The notes: a model not told the origin generated them from the letters alone. Counted from the first letter of the stretch, positions 10,811 through 22,751 are shown. The stretch: 64,000 bases of DNA from Flammulina velutipes (GCA_011800155.1 CM022370.1:1984001-2048000); one strand, 5' to 3'. Numbers and translations: made by a program.

Positions 10811-13267
10811 ATGTCCGCGCTTGATTCATTGACCGAATACGATGATATCGTCGCCTGGGTCAACGACACTCTCCCCGACGACGAGCTCACCGTCGGCCTC
10901 AACGAGCTCGACCAAAATATTCTCCAGCTGCTCGCTTCTCTCGACGTCGCCGCCGAGGACACCTCAGCCCAGCTAGAGCGCACTATCGACGATGTCTCCC
11001 GCGCTGTACCACGGCTCACCTATGACCTGCACTTCATGAAGGATGGCGCGATTACGCTGCAGAACGCCCTCCAGCAGGTTCATGCTCGTTCAAAAGCAGC
11101 TGTTCCCGATGCCACCAAGCAGGCCCTAGATCAGCTTCACATGCTGGATAAAATGAAGAGGCATATGGAGGCTGCGCGCGATGTCCTGCGCGAGGCAGAG
11201 AGCTGGAGTACTCTGGAGATGGAGGTGACATCCCTTCTCGCTGATCAGCAATACGCCAAAGCCGCAGCACGTCTCTCGGACGCAAGTCGCAGCATGGTCG
11301 TCTTCCAAAATACCCCAGAATACGATCCTCGTCGGACGCTCATGACGAACCTACAAAACCAGCTCGAAGCGTCGCTCAGCTCAGCCCTCGTCGCCGCCAT
11401 CAACGTCCAGGATCTCGTTGCGTGCAAGGACTACTTCAGCATCTTCTCCGACATCCAGCGCGAGTCGGAATTTCGCAACTACTACAACGGGTCCCGGAAA
11501 TCACCCGTCACCGCATTGTGGCAGAGCACACATCTACGCGACTGCGACGAGGATGGATTCCAAGGCTTTGCCGAATTTCTACCAAAGTTCTATGAACAGT
11601 GTCTCTCCCTTCTCAACCACGAACGCAATGTCATGCCATCCATCTTTCCAGATCCAGCCGCGTCTCTTTCCGCCCTCATTACCTCTATCCTCTCCGGTCT
11701 GCAACCATCCTTCTCCCACCGGCTCTCTGCACTTTCCAACTTTTACGGAGACGCTGCACTCAAGGAACTTATTTCCTTGTTCAGACACACGGAGCACTTC
11801 GCCACTTCAGTCCAGAAAATCACGGAAAAGATCAAATATTCGTCCACTGCCTCCGAAGATGCCTCTCAGTCTTCATCCATTTCACGCCGCCGTTCTGTGC
11901 GCATGTCCATGTCCTGGCGTTCTGGCCCCGTACGGTCATCTTCAAGTACGCAGACAGTCACAAAGATAGTGTCTCTTTCGGAATGGGAGCAGGAGCTTTT
12001 CCAGCCATTTCTAGACTTTCAAGTGGACTATGCGTCGTTGGAGCGGCGATTCCTTGATAATAGTCTGCTTTCCGTCGTTAGTCTCGATAGCGGACGTCCT
12101 GGTGATTTGGACAGTGCCCGTCTCCTCCGCGAGCGAGCCGTCGACGCTTTCGGCGCGGCAGAAGAGAGTATGGCACGATGCATGGCCTTTACACACGGTT
12201 ACGCCGCAATGGGGCTCGTTCAAGCCCTGGACAGCTTCTTCAGGTCCTTTATGGACACATGGAGCCGAGAAATACTCGTTCAACTTCAACCATCTTCTCA
12301 TACCCATTCTAGCGAAGGGGATGATGATGACACTACAGGACTTGACTACACTTCGGCGGATTGGGCTGCATTCCAGCTGTCGCTACATCTTCTATCGTCC
12401 GCCCGGAACGTGCACGAACGCCTGCTTTCATTCGAATCAAAGCTTCGCGCAAACATTTCGCAGATTTCAACATCATTCCGATTAGCACGCGAGGACCCAT
12501 CCACCTTCTCCACCTCTGCTTCGCGGCGACATCTTGAGCAGTCTGTACTGCAGTCTGCGGAACTGCAAAATCTGTTGGAACCAACACGGCCTGGACATGG
12601 CGAGCCACTTCTTGTCGAGGCGCGCTCAGCGATATTCGAGTTCGCACGAACATGTCAACAAGCGCTGCAGCAGACGATACTCTCACCGTTAATCAAGGCT
12701 CTGGAAGGTTATGCATCCCTCCCTCTATGGACGCTTGCCGAGGAGCCCAAGGCTCCGGCAAATCCCAAAGAACTTCATGTGCCAAGTTTCTCTCTCGATC
12801 CCAGCGAGAGCGTCAAGCGCGTGGCGGAAGGTTTATTAAATCTTCCAAGGCTCTTCGATGGATATGTAGACGATGACGCGCTATCGTTCTCTGTGGAGAC
12901 GCTTCCGCATGCTCAAGCAGCCCCCGCGGAACCGCAATCTATGGGGCATTCGAGAAGGCAGTCAATTTCGTCGTCTTCGAAGGCGCTGGATCGCGGCGCG
13001 GTGTCGAGCACTTGGTTGAGTTCCTTTGGGCAGGCGTTCTTGGCGCACCTCACCTTGGAGGTGCTGCCTTCTATCCAAGAACTGACAGGACGAGGGTGCG
13101 CTCAACTAGCGGCGGACCTTGGACACCTTTCGAACATAGCCGGAGCGTTAAATGCAGAGTCCGAGGACCTAAATCGTTGGAGAGCATGCGTAGAGGCTGA
13201 TGATATGGAGAATGTCCAAGTCAAAGACGCGATATGGAGGGAGGTGGCGCGAATGCGTCGCAAGTAG
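10811..13267 (+). CDS. COG7: Conserved oligomeric Golgi complex subunit 7
   Basis: A single uninterrupted frame of 818 codons. The N-terminal region (residues 1-180) is a helical coiled-coil, followed by conserved COG7 segments such as LEASLSSALVAAI and YFSIFSDIQRESEFRNYYN, and a helical C-terminal part. COG7 belongs to lobe B of the COG tethering complex and acts at the Golgi in retrograde vesicle tethering and glycosylation-enzyme recycling. The length is close to that of animal COG7 (about 770). There is a Ser-rich basic insertion around residues 350-390. The absence of introns is unusual in this window. The stop is 70 bp from the convergent allantoicase gene. Confidence 0.85.
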   Translation: MSALDSLTEYDDIVAWVNDTLPDDELTVGLNELDQNILQLLASLDVAAEDTSAQLERTIDDVSRAVPRLTYDLHFMKDGAITLQNALQQVHARSKAAVPDATKQALDQLHMLDKMKRHMEAARDVLREAESWSTLEMEVTSLLADQQYAKAAARLSDASRSMVVFQNTPEYDPRRTLMTNLQNQLEASLSSALVAAINVQDLVACKDYFSIFSDIQRESEFRNYYNGSRKSPVTALWQSTHLRDCDEDGFQGFAEFLPKFYEQCLSLLNHERNVMPSIFPDPAASLSALITSILSGLQPSFSHRLSALSNFYGDAALKELISLFRHTEHFATSVQKITEKIKYSSTASEDASQSSSISRRRSVRMSMSWRSGPVRSSSSTQTVTKIVSLSEWEQELFQPFLDFQVDYASLERRFLDNSLLSVVSLDSGRPGDLDSARLLRERAVDAFGAAEESMARCMAFTHGYAAMGLVQALDSFFRSFMDTWSREILVQLQPSSHTHSSEGDDDDTTGLDYTSADWAAFQLSLHLLSSARNVHERLLSFESKLRANISQISTSFRLAREDPSTFSTSASRRHLEQSVLQSAELQNLLEPTRPGHGEPLLVEARSAIFEFARTCQQALQQTILSPLIKALEGYASLPLWTLAEEPKAPANPKELHVPSFSLDPSESVKRVAEGLLNLPRLFDGYVDDDALSFSVETLPHAQAAPAEPQSMGHSRRQSISSSSKALDRGAVSSTWLSSFGQAFLAHLTLEVLPSIQELTGRGCAQLAADLGHLSNIAGALNAESEDLNRWRACVEADDMENVQVKDAIWREVARMRRK

Positions 13268-13336
13268 AGTAAGTGTCTACGATTCTTTCTGAATCTAACC
13301 TAAGAGCTAACGCGTTAACTAGTTATTAATACTAGT

Positions 13337-15055
13337 TTAGAGCTTTAAATCTACGGGAGTCTTTAATTCTATGATCTCGCAGTCCGCCTGGCTGCCGTCT
13401 CCGATTTGTGTTTCGACACATGTAAAATCCATCTCGTCGAGAACTGTCATGGGCTGATGCCAGAGGGCGCGATTGTACACAATCCCCTGGGACGTGGTTG
13501 CTTTGAATGCACGAAGGGTCTTGGTATCGGGCTTATCATCGTCCCCAGTCTGGGCCACGACCACGAGGTAGCCTCGCCCGCTACTTCCCATCGGAATGAA
13601 GGCTTGGTTGGTGTGCGCATGACGTTCCATATGGGTGAGCTGGAACGAGCTGGCTGGGTGGCAGTGATAGACTGACAATCCAGCAGTAGCAGCAGACTTG
13701 TCGGGATAGTTGGATTCCAACAGGGAAAGCTTGTGGAATTTGGACGCTGTGCCAAAGTTCGCGGGTGTAATTTTGACTCCTTTAGGGGCTGCGGCATGGT
13801 CGACGTAGGCCTCGATGACTTTACCAAAGGGAGCGAAGGCCTCTGGGGTGAGGGGTAGGATGGGGAGCTCCAGAGTCTTTGCGGGGGTGGCTGTGGCACC
13901 TACTACTTGAGTAGTCAGGGCCACTTCGGAGGGCAGGGAGGAGGTGACGGAAGGAGATTGCGAGCCCATAATCCGGACCCGCTTCAGCCCGCCATCTGGA
14001 TAGATTGTGACCTTGACATGAGTATACGCCTTGCCTTGGACGTTCCCAAGAAGAAAGAAGTGTTGACGATGGGGCCCAAGCTTTGTGCGCGGCAGAATGT
14101 TGATCCATTCATCTACGTCTATGTTTGTGGTGGCAACGATATCGCAGCTCTCCGGGAAGTTTCCTTTGAAATGGGCGGTATCGATCTCGACGTGCTGGAG
14201 ATAGCCAGGTTTGCCTCTGGAACGAATAAGGTACGGATGTGAGTGCTTATGAGGACTAGCTTACAGTTGTATCAAGGCCCAATCGAAGTGACCTTTTTGC
14301 CTACTGCGCTTGGTTTCCCAGCCGTCGCCCATGTCCTTTCCGCGGCCGGGAAGGATGAGGTTTGAGCCGACGCCGAAATGCTGGTCAGAGGTTGCTTTGA
14401 CGGCGCCTCCTGCAAAGACATGGGCGAGATCGTAGACCTGGCTGAGATCTGTGGGATGTACAGGGATCACATGTCCGTAAGCACGGAAGCGCGCGATTCC
14501 GCCGTCAGGATACATGTTGAGCTTTACATAGTTGACTGGTGCGGATGACTCGATGGGCAAGTAGTGGTGGGCGTTGGGGCCACAATCCACCTTGGCAAGG
14601 AGCTCCGTCCACTAATTTTTTTTTCATTAGTGTCGATCTTTCGGAGATCAACAAGAACACACCCTGGGGTCGTCGTGAGCGGGGGTGATGTCTGGAGGCC
14701 CCAGGAAGGCATCGACGGAGACTGCAGGGGCTTCGTTTCCGTTGAAGTGGGAGGTATCGACATCGAAGCCAATCAGAGATCCGGAAGTGCCGAGTTGGAT
14801 GATGCACCAGTCAAATGTGGGGTTGTGTCTACGAGATTCCCAGCCCGAGTAGAGAGCACCGTTTGGACCGAACTGGCCCTTGAGGCTCTGAGCGGGCTCG
14901 ACGAGGAGAAGGTCATGGGCCGATGCAAAGAAATCATCAGAAACAGTGAGGACCTTGGCGCCAATTGCGACACTAGATAATTCTGTGGCGTGAGTGAATG
15001 GATTCATTCTTGGATAGTTGGATGGACCAGAATAAGGGACAATGTTGATCGTCAT
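13337..15055 (-). CDS. DAL2/DAL3: Bifunctional allantoicase - ureidoglycolate lyase
   Basis: One minus-strand gene with two introns (about 14590-14645 and 14215-14265) joins two enzymes of the ureide pathway. Residues 1 to about 360 are allantoicase with its two repeated lobes, seen in [35 protein letters not shown], then [19 protein letters not shown] and [15 protein letters not shown]. After a linker (about 14020-13900) a ureidoglycolate lyase domain follows: [18 protein letters not shown], then [19 protein letters not shown] and a [11 protein letters not shown] segment with conserved His. Together they convert allantoate to ureidoglycolate and then glyoxylate, releasing urea, during purine nitrogen use. 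A comparable fused gene is known in Cryptococcus. The ATG at 15055 is chosen because upstream in-frame sequence lacks an ATG. Confidence 0.92.
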
Positions 15056-15135
15056 CGGACCGAGGAACAAAGTCGGGCCGAAGTGCCAGGATGGACGGCC
15101 GACAAGTAACTCTGCGCTTGTGAGTCTCTTGACCA
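15056..15135. promoter_or_regulatory. Very short bidirectional promoter (allantoicase-lyase / ERT1)
   Basis: Only 80 bp separate the two divergent start codons. No GATA site, TATA box or CCAAT on the plus strand stands out (an ATTGG lies just at the ERT1 start, which is CCAAT on the plus strand at about 15132). 5' UTRs must be very short or the transcripts overlap each gene's coding region. Confidence 0.45.
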
Positions 15136-16738
15136 ATGATCCCCATCGCGCCTGCCCCGCCTGCGTCTGCCCCAGCCTTCGTCAATCCCGCCTCCATCGA
15201 CGACAGCGCTGCACGACGACCGCCAAAACGAAAGCGAACAGACGCCACAGACGACAGCAGCACAGATACCCCAGCTCGTTCAGCACCCCGTCATGGCCCC
15301 AAGAAGAAAAAGGCGAATCGTGCTTGCTTTCACTGCCAAAAAGCTCATCTAACATGCGACGACTGTGCGTAGCCCCGTCCTGCTCTTTTTTAACAACACA
15401 ATTGACGTGTAAGTTGCAGCTCGACCGTGTCAGAGATGCACGAAACGCGGTATCGCGAACAGCTGCACCGAGGGGCATCGAAAAAAGGCAAAGTACTTGC
15501 TCGACGACGAGGAGCTCGACCAACTCAAACGGCCAGGCTCCCAGCCCGCCCAGACTCCCGTTCCCCAGCCCCCTCCGCCAGAGTCTGACCCCATACCCGA
15601 CCCCGTGTTCTCTCCCACGTACGACTCAAATTTCCCCTTTGGCTCAGAGGCAGCAAACCTCGAATACTCCATCCTTTCTGCTATTCTCGGTAATCCAAGT
15701 CCGCCGGATTCAAACAATACCCCTCCACCAGATTTTTGGCCGTCCGTAGCCTATAACCCCCCGTTTCTTACATATCCATATCAGGACCACGTTCAACAGT
15801 CCCAGGACCAGCAAGACACGATACAGCCGGAGCTTACAGAAATCTCAACCGACACCGACGAGCTCATCAATGATCAATTACAACCGCATTACTCCCTCAA
15901 TGACCGGCCACGATCTCCAACGCTCTTCGGAGACGTTCTCACCGATCCCCTCGAGCAGCCAAAATCTAACCTTCAGACTATTAACGACCGTATAACGAAA
16001 CCATACGACTACACCGAAGGATACCACTTCCTGATGAAGCACCTTCCGTCAAGGTAACTCCGACATCTCCATCTGTTTCATTCTCTAATTCCGCAACAGA
16101 TTCGAGAAGAATGACATCCTTCGTGTAGTCCGCGCATTAGCCATCTTTCGCCCTTCCCTCATTGCGTTACAAATGCCCTTGTCATTGGACGACGAGATAT
16201 TCGTCGAAAAATGTTTTCAACGATCATTACTGGTGCGTCCCCTTCCTATATCCGCTTACCCGTTCCAACCATGTTCTCCAGGAACTCGACAAGCTCATGT
16301 CCTTCTCTGGCACTCCCACCGTAGTCTGGCGCCGAACCGGTGAAATCTGCCTAGTCGCACCAGAATTCTGCATGCTAACAGAATGGACTATGGACGACCT
16401 TCTCCCACCGAGCGGTCGAAAGAAGTACATTTACGAGGTGTGAACACTTTTTTACTCGTCACGCATCCCTGATGGTAGTAGCTCTTCGAAAACCAATCCG
16501 TCGTCGAATACTGGGAGAACTTTGCCTCGCACGCCTTTGAAAACTCGACCCAGAGTGTTTACAGTCATTGTGTTCTCCTCAAGCCCGATGGTTCCCCTGT
16601 CCCTTCGACGTTCTGCTTCTCAATACGAAGAGACTTGTTCGATCTTCCTAGTGTCGTCATTGGTGAGCGAGCTTGCGTTTAGCCCTTCCGCCCATGTATT
16701 AATTATCTCTTCTAGGTCAATGGCTACCTCTTCTATGA
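15136..16738 (+). CDS. ERT1: ERT1/AcuK-type Zn2Cys6 transcription activator of gluconeogenesis with PAS domain
   Basis: The Zn2Cys6 cluster is split by an intron (about 15370-15418): [14 protein letters not shown] joins [16 protein letters not shown], giving C-x2-C-x6-C-x5-C-x2-C-x8-C, preceded by a basic KKKKANR. This exact pattern is the signature of the ERT1/AcuK/RDS2 family that activates gluconeogenic and non-fermentable carbon genes. A Pro/acidic middle region follows, then [20 protein letters not shown], and a PAS-like fold around [19 protein letters not shown]. Introns are proposed at about 16054-16099, 16230-16282, 16439-16482 and 16662-16714. The protein ends GQWLPLL with TGA at 16736-16738. 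It is nuclear and divergent from the purine catabolism gene. Confidence 0.9.
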
Positions 16739-17139
16739 CACTAACTTTTCCGTAGCATTTTTCTATATCTCTTCTGCATATCGCCGTTCACCTGTACATC
16801 AGTCACTGGCATCTAGGCGTAACATACTACAAAAGTACTCCCGTGGAACTCATTATCCTGTACGGTTTAATCTCTTTCGCTAAACACGACTGGGACGCCG
16901 ATTATTTCATATTTATTTTAATGCTCCGTGCTCTTTTACGAGATTACACACATGTATACGGGCCTGACATGTTTTCGACGCGTAAAGATCGGTTACTGGC
17001 TCGTAATGCGCGTGTTTTGCGGCCTTGGGAGACATTCGCGCCACATACAAGTGCGTGATAATGATACAATCTAACCGAAGGGTTTACACATTCCAATCGC
17101 CGCCAAGATGAAATGCCGCATGTATCGCAGGCCGTTATA
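16739..17139. other. Convergent intergenic stretch with one unassigned short frame
   Basis: Between ERT1 and the SNAPc50-like gene. A 71-codon plus-strand frame at 16843-17058 (starting MELIILYGLISFAKH) has no recognisable domain, and a minus-strand frame overlaps it. I see no convincing gene. Confidence 0.4.
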
Positions 17140-18571
17140 TTACTCCCAGCCAATCTGATAGCGGGGCAGAGGAATAACGTTGATGCTCGCGTCGTTTGGA
17201 GGGTCTCCCATGCTCCGCCAGCACGGCCCACATAACACGCACGGACTTTCGCCCATCCGCTCATCGCCGACGATAGACCATACAGCAGGGACGCGGCTGC
17301 ACCCCCGGCATAGGTCAAGCGAGATTGGAGTGAGTTGCAACGTTAACGGATAGCCTGCACACACATCCGAGTCGTGCTTCATCCTGTCATTTATCGTTGG
17401 TGTTAGTAATACTCCAGGTGTAATTCACCGACAACCGACCTGATCTGATCGACGATAAAGTAATGCTCGCAGTTTTCTTGGTGCACGAGCCAGTAGGGTT
17501 CTTGGGTGCGGAGAGGCAGTGCCCGTAATTGTGCTTCGTATATGGATGTGGGTGATTTTGTGATGCCTGGCGGAAGTTTATCTGCGTCTTGCAGGGATTT
17601 TATGAGCTTACTATAGAATGCATGAGTTATCGGGTTAATGACAGCGAGAGGGCGCCGTACTCCGCATGGTCAGGCTCGTTCAGACCGTCACCGTACAGCG
17701 TCTGCTCAAACAGTATGGCCACACCAGTACTCGGTATCGGCTGTGGGGTAAATGCGTATCTCGTGGGGCGTCCAGGTTCACGCGTGGCGAGCGGAATGTC
17801 CTTAGACACACATGGGAACGACTCGAATAGATCACCTAACGTCTGCGAGGAAAGAAACGCGTGCTGAGACGACCTGTATAATTCCCTCGCGCCCTTGCTG
17901 TACATTGAAACAATCACCAACGCTTCATCTTCAGTGTGATTGCAAGCCGCCCCAAGAATGGTGATTTTCTAATATTAGTTTAGTGTCTACAGGGGGTGGA
18001 GATGGAGACAAGAATACTCACAATTTCGGTGAGGGCATTCTGGTCTGATGTTTTGACCTGACGCGTGAAATACGCTGCTTCAGGAGGGTAGCTAAGGGGA
18101 CGTGTTAGCCTATTTATATTTTTAACAGGCGAAGGGATTTTTACCCATAACTTGAGATCCCGACGCCTTCCAAACAAGACTTCAGCTCCTTCACCGATTC
18201 GGCATCTTCCCCCGCACTGGCGCTGAAGGTCTTCTCAAGCTGTTTCTTGCGCTTCGCGTCCGGCTTGGTCAAACGGTACATCTCATCCACGGCCAAGTCA
18301 TGTGTCTTCACAAGGTAGGCGGAGAGCAGGGGATTATCCCATATCTTCGAGACAGATTCACGGATATCTGCAACTCTCGAAGAGATGAGTTGATGTCTCA
18401 AAACGGAAACTATACAGCGACCTACTGAAAATCTTCTTCTGCGTTACAGAGTTCGGGCGGTGGTGGAGCTCCGCTATGGTCCTTTATGAATTGAGAGACA
18501 TCGACAGCCTCAGATGGCGGTCCAAAATGAGTTTCTAGAGCACTGAATTGTCTTGCTGAAGCAGAGACCAT
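17140..18571 (-). CDS. snRNA-activating protein complex subunit 3 (SNAPc50)-like
   Basis: The C-terminal exon (17382-17140) contains DLCRGCSRVPAVWSIVGDE followed by SPCVLCGPCWRSMG, a CxxC/CxxCxxC zinc motif matching the end of SNAPc50 (SNAPC3), a subunit of the complex that starts snRNA transcription by Pol II and Pol III. Upstream exons contain SQTLGDLFESFPCVS and GVAILFEQTLYGDG, which match the conserved SNAPc50 core. Small introns separate at least six exons. The likely start is the ATG at 18571 (MVSASARQFSALETHFGPP). The protein is nuclear. It is divergent from the tandem zinc-cluster factor, 290 bp away. The family call rests on the zinc motif and core; the N-terminal half is poorly conserved. 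Confidence 0.7.
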
Positions 18572-18860
18572 GGACGATCGGAACGAAGGAGTCCATTTCC
18601 AAATTGGGCAGAATTATCGATGGCAATTTTCTAACTGTCGTTGTTATGAGTCTCATGAAGTATTTTGGTGAATAAACACTACACTGGCTTGAGTGTATCG
18701 TCAAGTTCCGATTGCGCCACATCTCGGTCGGAGGAATGCCGCGCTGATCATGTCTGACAAAGCATATATTCTCTCCTCTCCTCAGTCAGCACCCGCTCGA
18801 CGTGCGATATAACTTACAGCGCGATGACTTCATGACCATTCTTTCGTTTCCAGCGCTATC

Positions 18861-21003
18861 ATGGGTGTATCTTGTTTTCTTTGCAGGTAAAATATCTCAC
18901 CGTTTCTCTTCATCACACCTAACTCTCAATGTAGAACACGAAAAGTGGTAAGATAACAAGTTCAAGTTAGGAGAATAGAAACTAACGCGTTAATTAGCGA
19001 TGCGATGGCAATACGCCCCAGTGCGGTCAATGCAGCCGTGCTCGCAAACCAGTTTCCTGCGCTTATCCCGACCCCCATACACCTCATAAACCTGACATAT
19101 TGCGCAAAGGTGCTGCATGTATACCTTGTCGGTGCGTTTACCAGCTGTTTTACAGTTTCTACCTGTAATCTAATTCGTATCAGGCAGAAAAAGAAGGCAT
19201 GTTTGACGCGTACCCTATATCACAAATCTGACTGTGAGACAGAAATGTGACGGAAAGTATCCAAGCTGCAAGACTTGCTGCTCTGTCGGGAAAGGAGACG
19301 CATGTTACTACAGCGACAACCCACAGGGAGACCTTTTGCATCGAGTCAGTGAGCTCGAGGGTCTTCTGCGCGACCGCCAGACGAGGACGACTGGAACCAG
19401 TCTCAAGGAAAGCAGCAATTCCGTGTTACAATCCACCGTGCCCACCAACTCTTCGTTCAACGATCGTCCTCTTCAGCTCACCGAGCGTGAACCATCTTCA
19501 AGCGGTGCTCAATTACCTCCCGAAGTCCTCATGAACATGTAAGCTTTCGCTTTCATTCACCAAGGTAATACTTAAAGACCGACAGGCGCAAACAATTCAT
19601 CGCTCATTGTGTTCAGATCGGACTCTGCCTGACCGATGATCGAAAGGCTGTCATAGAAGCAGGAGACTTGGATACCACTCAAGTTCATCCAGTTTTGATC
19701 TACGGGGCACAACTGTGGGGTTGCGTAGCTGACAATACAGAGAGTCACTTCTCTCAACTCCCGGTGATGGCCCAGCTGGCTAATATGAAGAAAGCTTTAG
19801 AAGACACATCCCTCATCCTGGATTCAACTACGGCTTTGCAGGTAACGTGGTCCCGTATGTTAGGTTTTTACAGGCCGTCTAAGATAACTCTTTTAGGGAC
19901 ATCAAGTGTTGTCGATGTGCTACTTCGCCAAACGAGACGTGTTTCGAGGCAGGGAACACTTACTGAAAGCGTCCCATGTAGCACTGGAAAACAACTGCCG
20001 TCTGGTCTCCCGAGTTCAAAGCATCACCCGAGACACTACTGTGAAGAGATGTTTTGAAGTCATTCTACGAGACGAAGAAGAAATCGGAGCGATCTGTCAA
20101 CTTCTGTATATGGATCTTTCGCAGGCTCTTCTGTATGGCACTCCTCGTATTTTCCCAGACGACTTCATTCCGGAACTACGTATCTTGCCAGTAAGTGATT
20201 CAAAAGACCTGATACATCACTGGCGCTGAGAGTACAAATTTTAGCAATTTTATGCAGTTCTTTCAATTGATGTATTCTGTTGTGCAGCAAGAGCGTTGTC
20301 GGCTTCATACTACACTGAGGCTCGACAGCTACTGTCCCGCTGGCAGGAAGATGGGTGTTGTAGGTCGTTTCCCATAAACGTGCTTCTCTCCATTTACGTC
20401 GAATTTAGGTCCTTCCCGTTCCGATATGTGGTACAAGCAATACCACGCACTTATGGCTCAACTCAAAGAACATAATATACAAGTGGAAAACAGAATGAAG
20501 ATGGCTGCCATGGCGCCGGAATCGCACTCTCACTTCCTTAGGGTGATGAAGAGCGCTCTCATGCTTTCCTTGGCCACCCTTGCAGACCTGCATTTCCTTT
20601 TGTCGCCTACACTTCCGGATTCGCGACGTTCGTGTGCGGAGGTCATAACCGAGGTAATACACATGACCACCGAATTCGACGAGGTCGACTACGAAGAACT
20701 CGATCCCATGCTTTCAGTGGGTCCTACTTCCGTCCCCTCGTTTTACGCCAAGGCTAAGGTTTACATTTAGCTTGTGTGGTCGTCTTGTATGAACGTGATC
20801 CGCTTCGAGATGAGCAGTTCGCCGGGCGTTCTGCCTGCGATAGTCATCCACCAGATGCTCGAAGTATTGCGCGAGAACTCCGACTCGGTGAGGCAGAGGA
20901 TCAGGAATAAGAAAGCAGCGTTCGTCGGATGTGAGTAGTTTGCTAGCTGTATGTTCTACCATTCTAAATGCTTCTAGTTTCTCTTGACATGATAACGATA
21001 TAG
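18861..21003 (+). CDS. Transcription factor with two tandem Zn2Cys6 clusters
   Basis: Splicing three very small 5' exons gives MGVSCFLCRTRKVRCDGN and then TPQCGQCSRARKPVSC, a complete first Zn2Cys6 cluster. About 25 residues later a second cluster follows: ACIPCRQKKK, KCDGKYPSCKTC and a final Cys in GKGDACYYSD. A Leu-rich segment (VSELEGLLRDRQ) typical of the dimerisation coil follows. The second cluster is interrupted by two introns (about 19131-19183 and 19198-19243); the latter has a GC donor. Downstream is a fungal-specific regulator-like helical region. The region 20719-20772 has an in-frame stop but good intron signals, and removing it lets the frame continue to about 21003 after one more GT-AG intron (20931-20977). 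The target genes are unknown. Confidence 0.75.
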
Positions 21004-21323
21004 CTTGATATGGTTTATGGCGCATAGAAGGCGCGTGTTTAATGTATCTTAGTTCGGTAGTGTGAATCCAAGTGAACGGGCAATGGTGCCGATGGGGTTG
21101 AGATCGTGTTGAAACTTGAGATAGTGCAAGCTATTTGCGCTATTGGTCCACACATAGGTCTGTCCATCGATTGTGAATTACACGTCCTCTCCATGAGGCA
21201 GACACGACTGTTGTGAATGTTTTGCACAGCCACCAATTACACCTTGGTCCAAACGACCATGTTCCTATATCATGCGTTCAAGTACTTCCTCTCGCCTCCC
21301 CATCCTGACAAGGTGCCCACCAC

Positions 21324-22751
21324 GATGACCCATTCTTTACCTCTGCCGTCAAAGCAACTGCCTCCCATCCTCAAACAATGGTCTTTCGACGACAGTATCC
21401 CGCATACTATCTGTCAGCTCAAGGAACTACCAATCGATCCCAATACCTTGAAGGATCTTCAAGCGACGAACGTCACGAAGATCAGTCATTATCGATGTGA
21501 CGATGTCATGCACGAACATATTGTGGTCCACTTCGCCTACCATCCGATCAAGCTAAGCCTCCTCTTCCTGTTGACACGCGTTTGGCACGCATCGAACGCT
21601 TCAAGTGTGACAACGGGAGGCCCGGCAAGCTAGAATCGTCGCCGTGCGTGTCTATCTTCATTTTGTGGCCAGTAATTCGGCGGCTTACCTTCCTTAGGCT
21701 GATCCAGGACATCATTCGGGCGAGCAAAAGCCAGTGGAAGTTGGATAATATCTACATCAGCAATGAACTCGACAAAAACATCGACAAAGAAAACTCCCCT
21801 GGTGTTGTCCGACCTGGTTATGAACTCCTCCGATCCTTCTCCCCTCCTCCCGGTTCTCTGAACATCCTCCAGTTCCTTGCCATCGTCAACGCCGTCTCGT
21901 CCACCGCCAGCCACTATAGTGCTCTTCATTATATGTGCCTTTGGTTCGCGACCTCTGTCTACCTCGCGACCAAGCAATATATTTCCTTCAGCGGCAAAGA
22001 ACACACCTCTTCGCACCTCGCCCAAGCTGGGACCGCCAAAGGTTTACCCCTTGTCAACCCTCACACTGGTGATCTCACCTTTGTCTTGAAATCAAAACTG
22101 AATGATCTCTACAACAACTTCTTGGCGCAAGGGGTCTCGCATGATGTTTTGGTGGATTTGATGGATATCATTGCAAAGGATGAGGTGCTGTTCAAGGAAG
22201 AAGGCAACGTGCAGCTTCTGGCTGTCTCATCCATCGTCACTGCTGCGCAAGTGCAGTATGACCTACTTGAAGAATTCTTTGAGAAGAAATGTCGGGCTGC
22301 TCAGTACCACTTGGTATGTGCTCTTTGATTTACTCTCTCCTATTGCTAATACAGGGTCTTCTTTTAGGATAAGGAGAAGCACAGGCAGGTTCGTGTCCTC
22401 TCGACTATGTGTCATGAGTAGTGCTGACGGTTCCGTTTAGGAAGCTGATCGCAAGCGGCTCGAAGCGGCGGAGGCTGGGCAAGTGACTGAGCGCAAGAAG
22501 GCTCAAGATGAACGCAAGCGGGCAGAATATGAGCGTAAGAAGGCGGAAGCGGAGCGGGAGCGGGCTGAAGCCGCAGAGGCTGGCCAAGCGGCTGAGCGAA
22601 AGAAAGCCGAAGCTGAGCGCAGGCGGGCTGAGGCTGCGCTCGAGGAGGTTGTAAGTTTATCTTTTACCTGTGAGAACCAGCATCATAACTCTAACTTATT
22701 ACTCTTCAGGCTGCTCTGCGTCGCCTCCTGGAGGGTCAGAAGAAGCAGTGA
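21324..22751 (+). CDS. Hypothetical protein with C-terminal charged coiled coil
   Basis: Unrecognised. The start at 21324 (MTHSLPLPSKQLPP) is preferred; an upstream ATG at 21217 is also in frame. Introns are proposed at about 21509-21560, 21642-21702, 22315-22368, 22389-22440 and 22651-22709, which join frames that otherwise break. The middle (about 21700-22310) is a helical globular region. The C-terminus is a long alpha-helical coil of repeated ERKKAE/ERERAEAAEAGQ units (about 22440-22650), then AALRRLLEGQKKQ and TGA. Similar proteins of unknown role are known to me only from mushrooms. The first intron is uncertain; an unrepaired frameshift there is the alternative. Confidence 0.6.
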
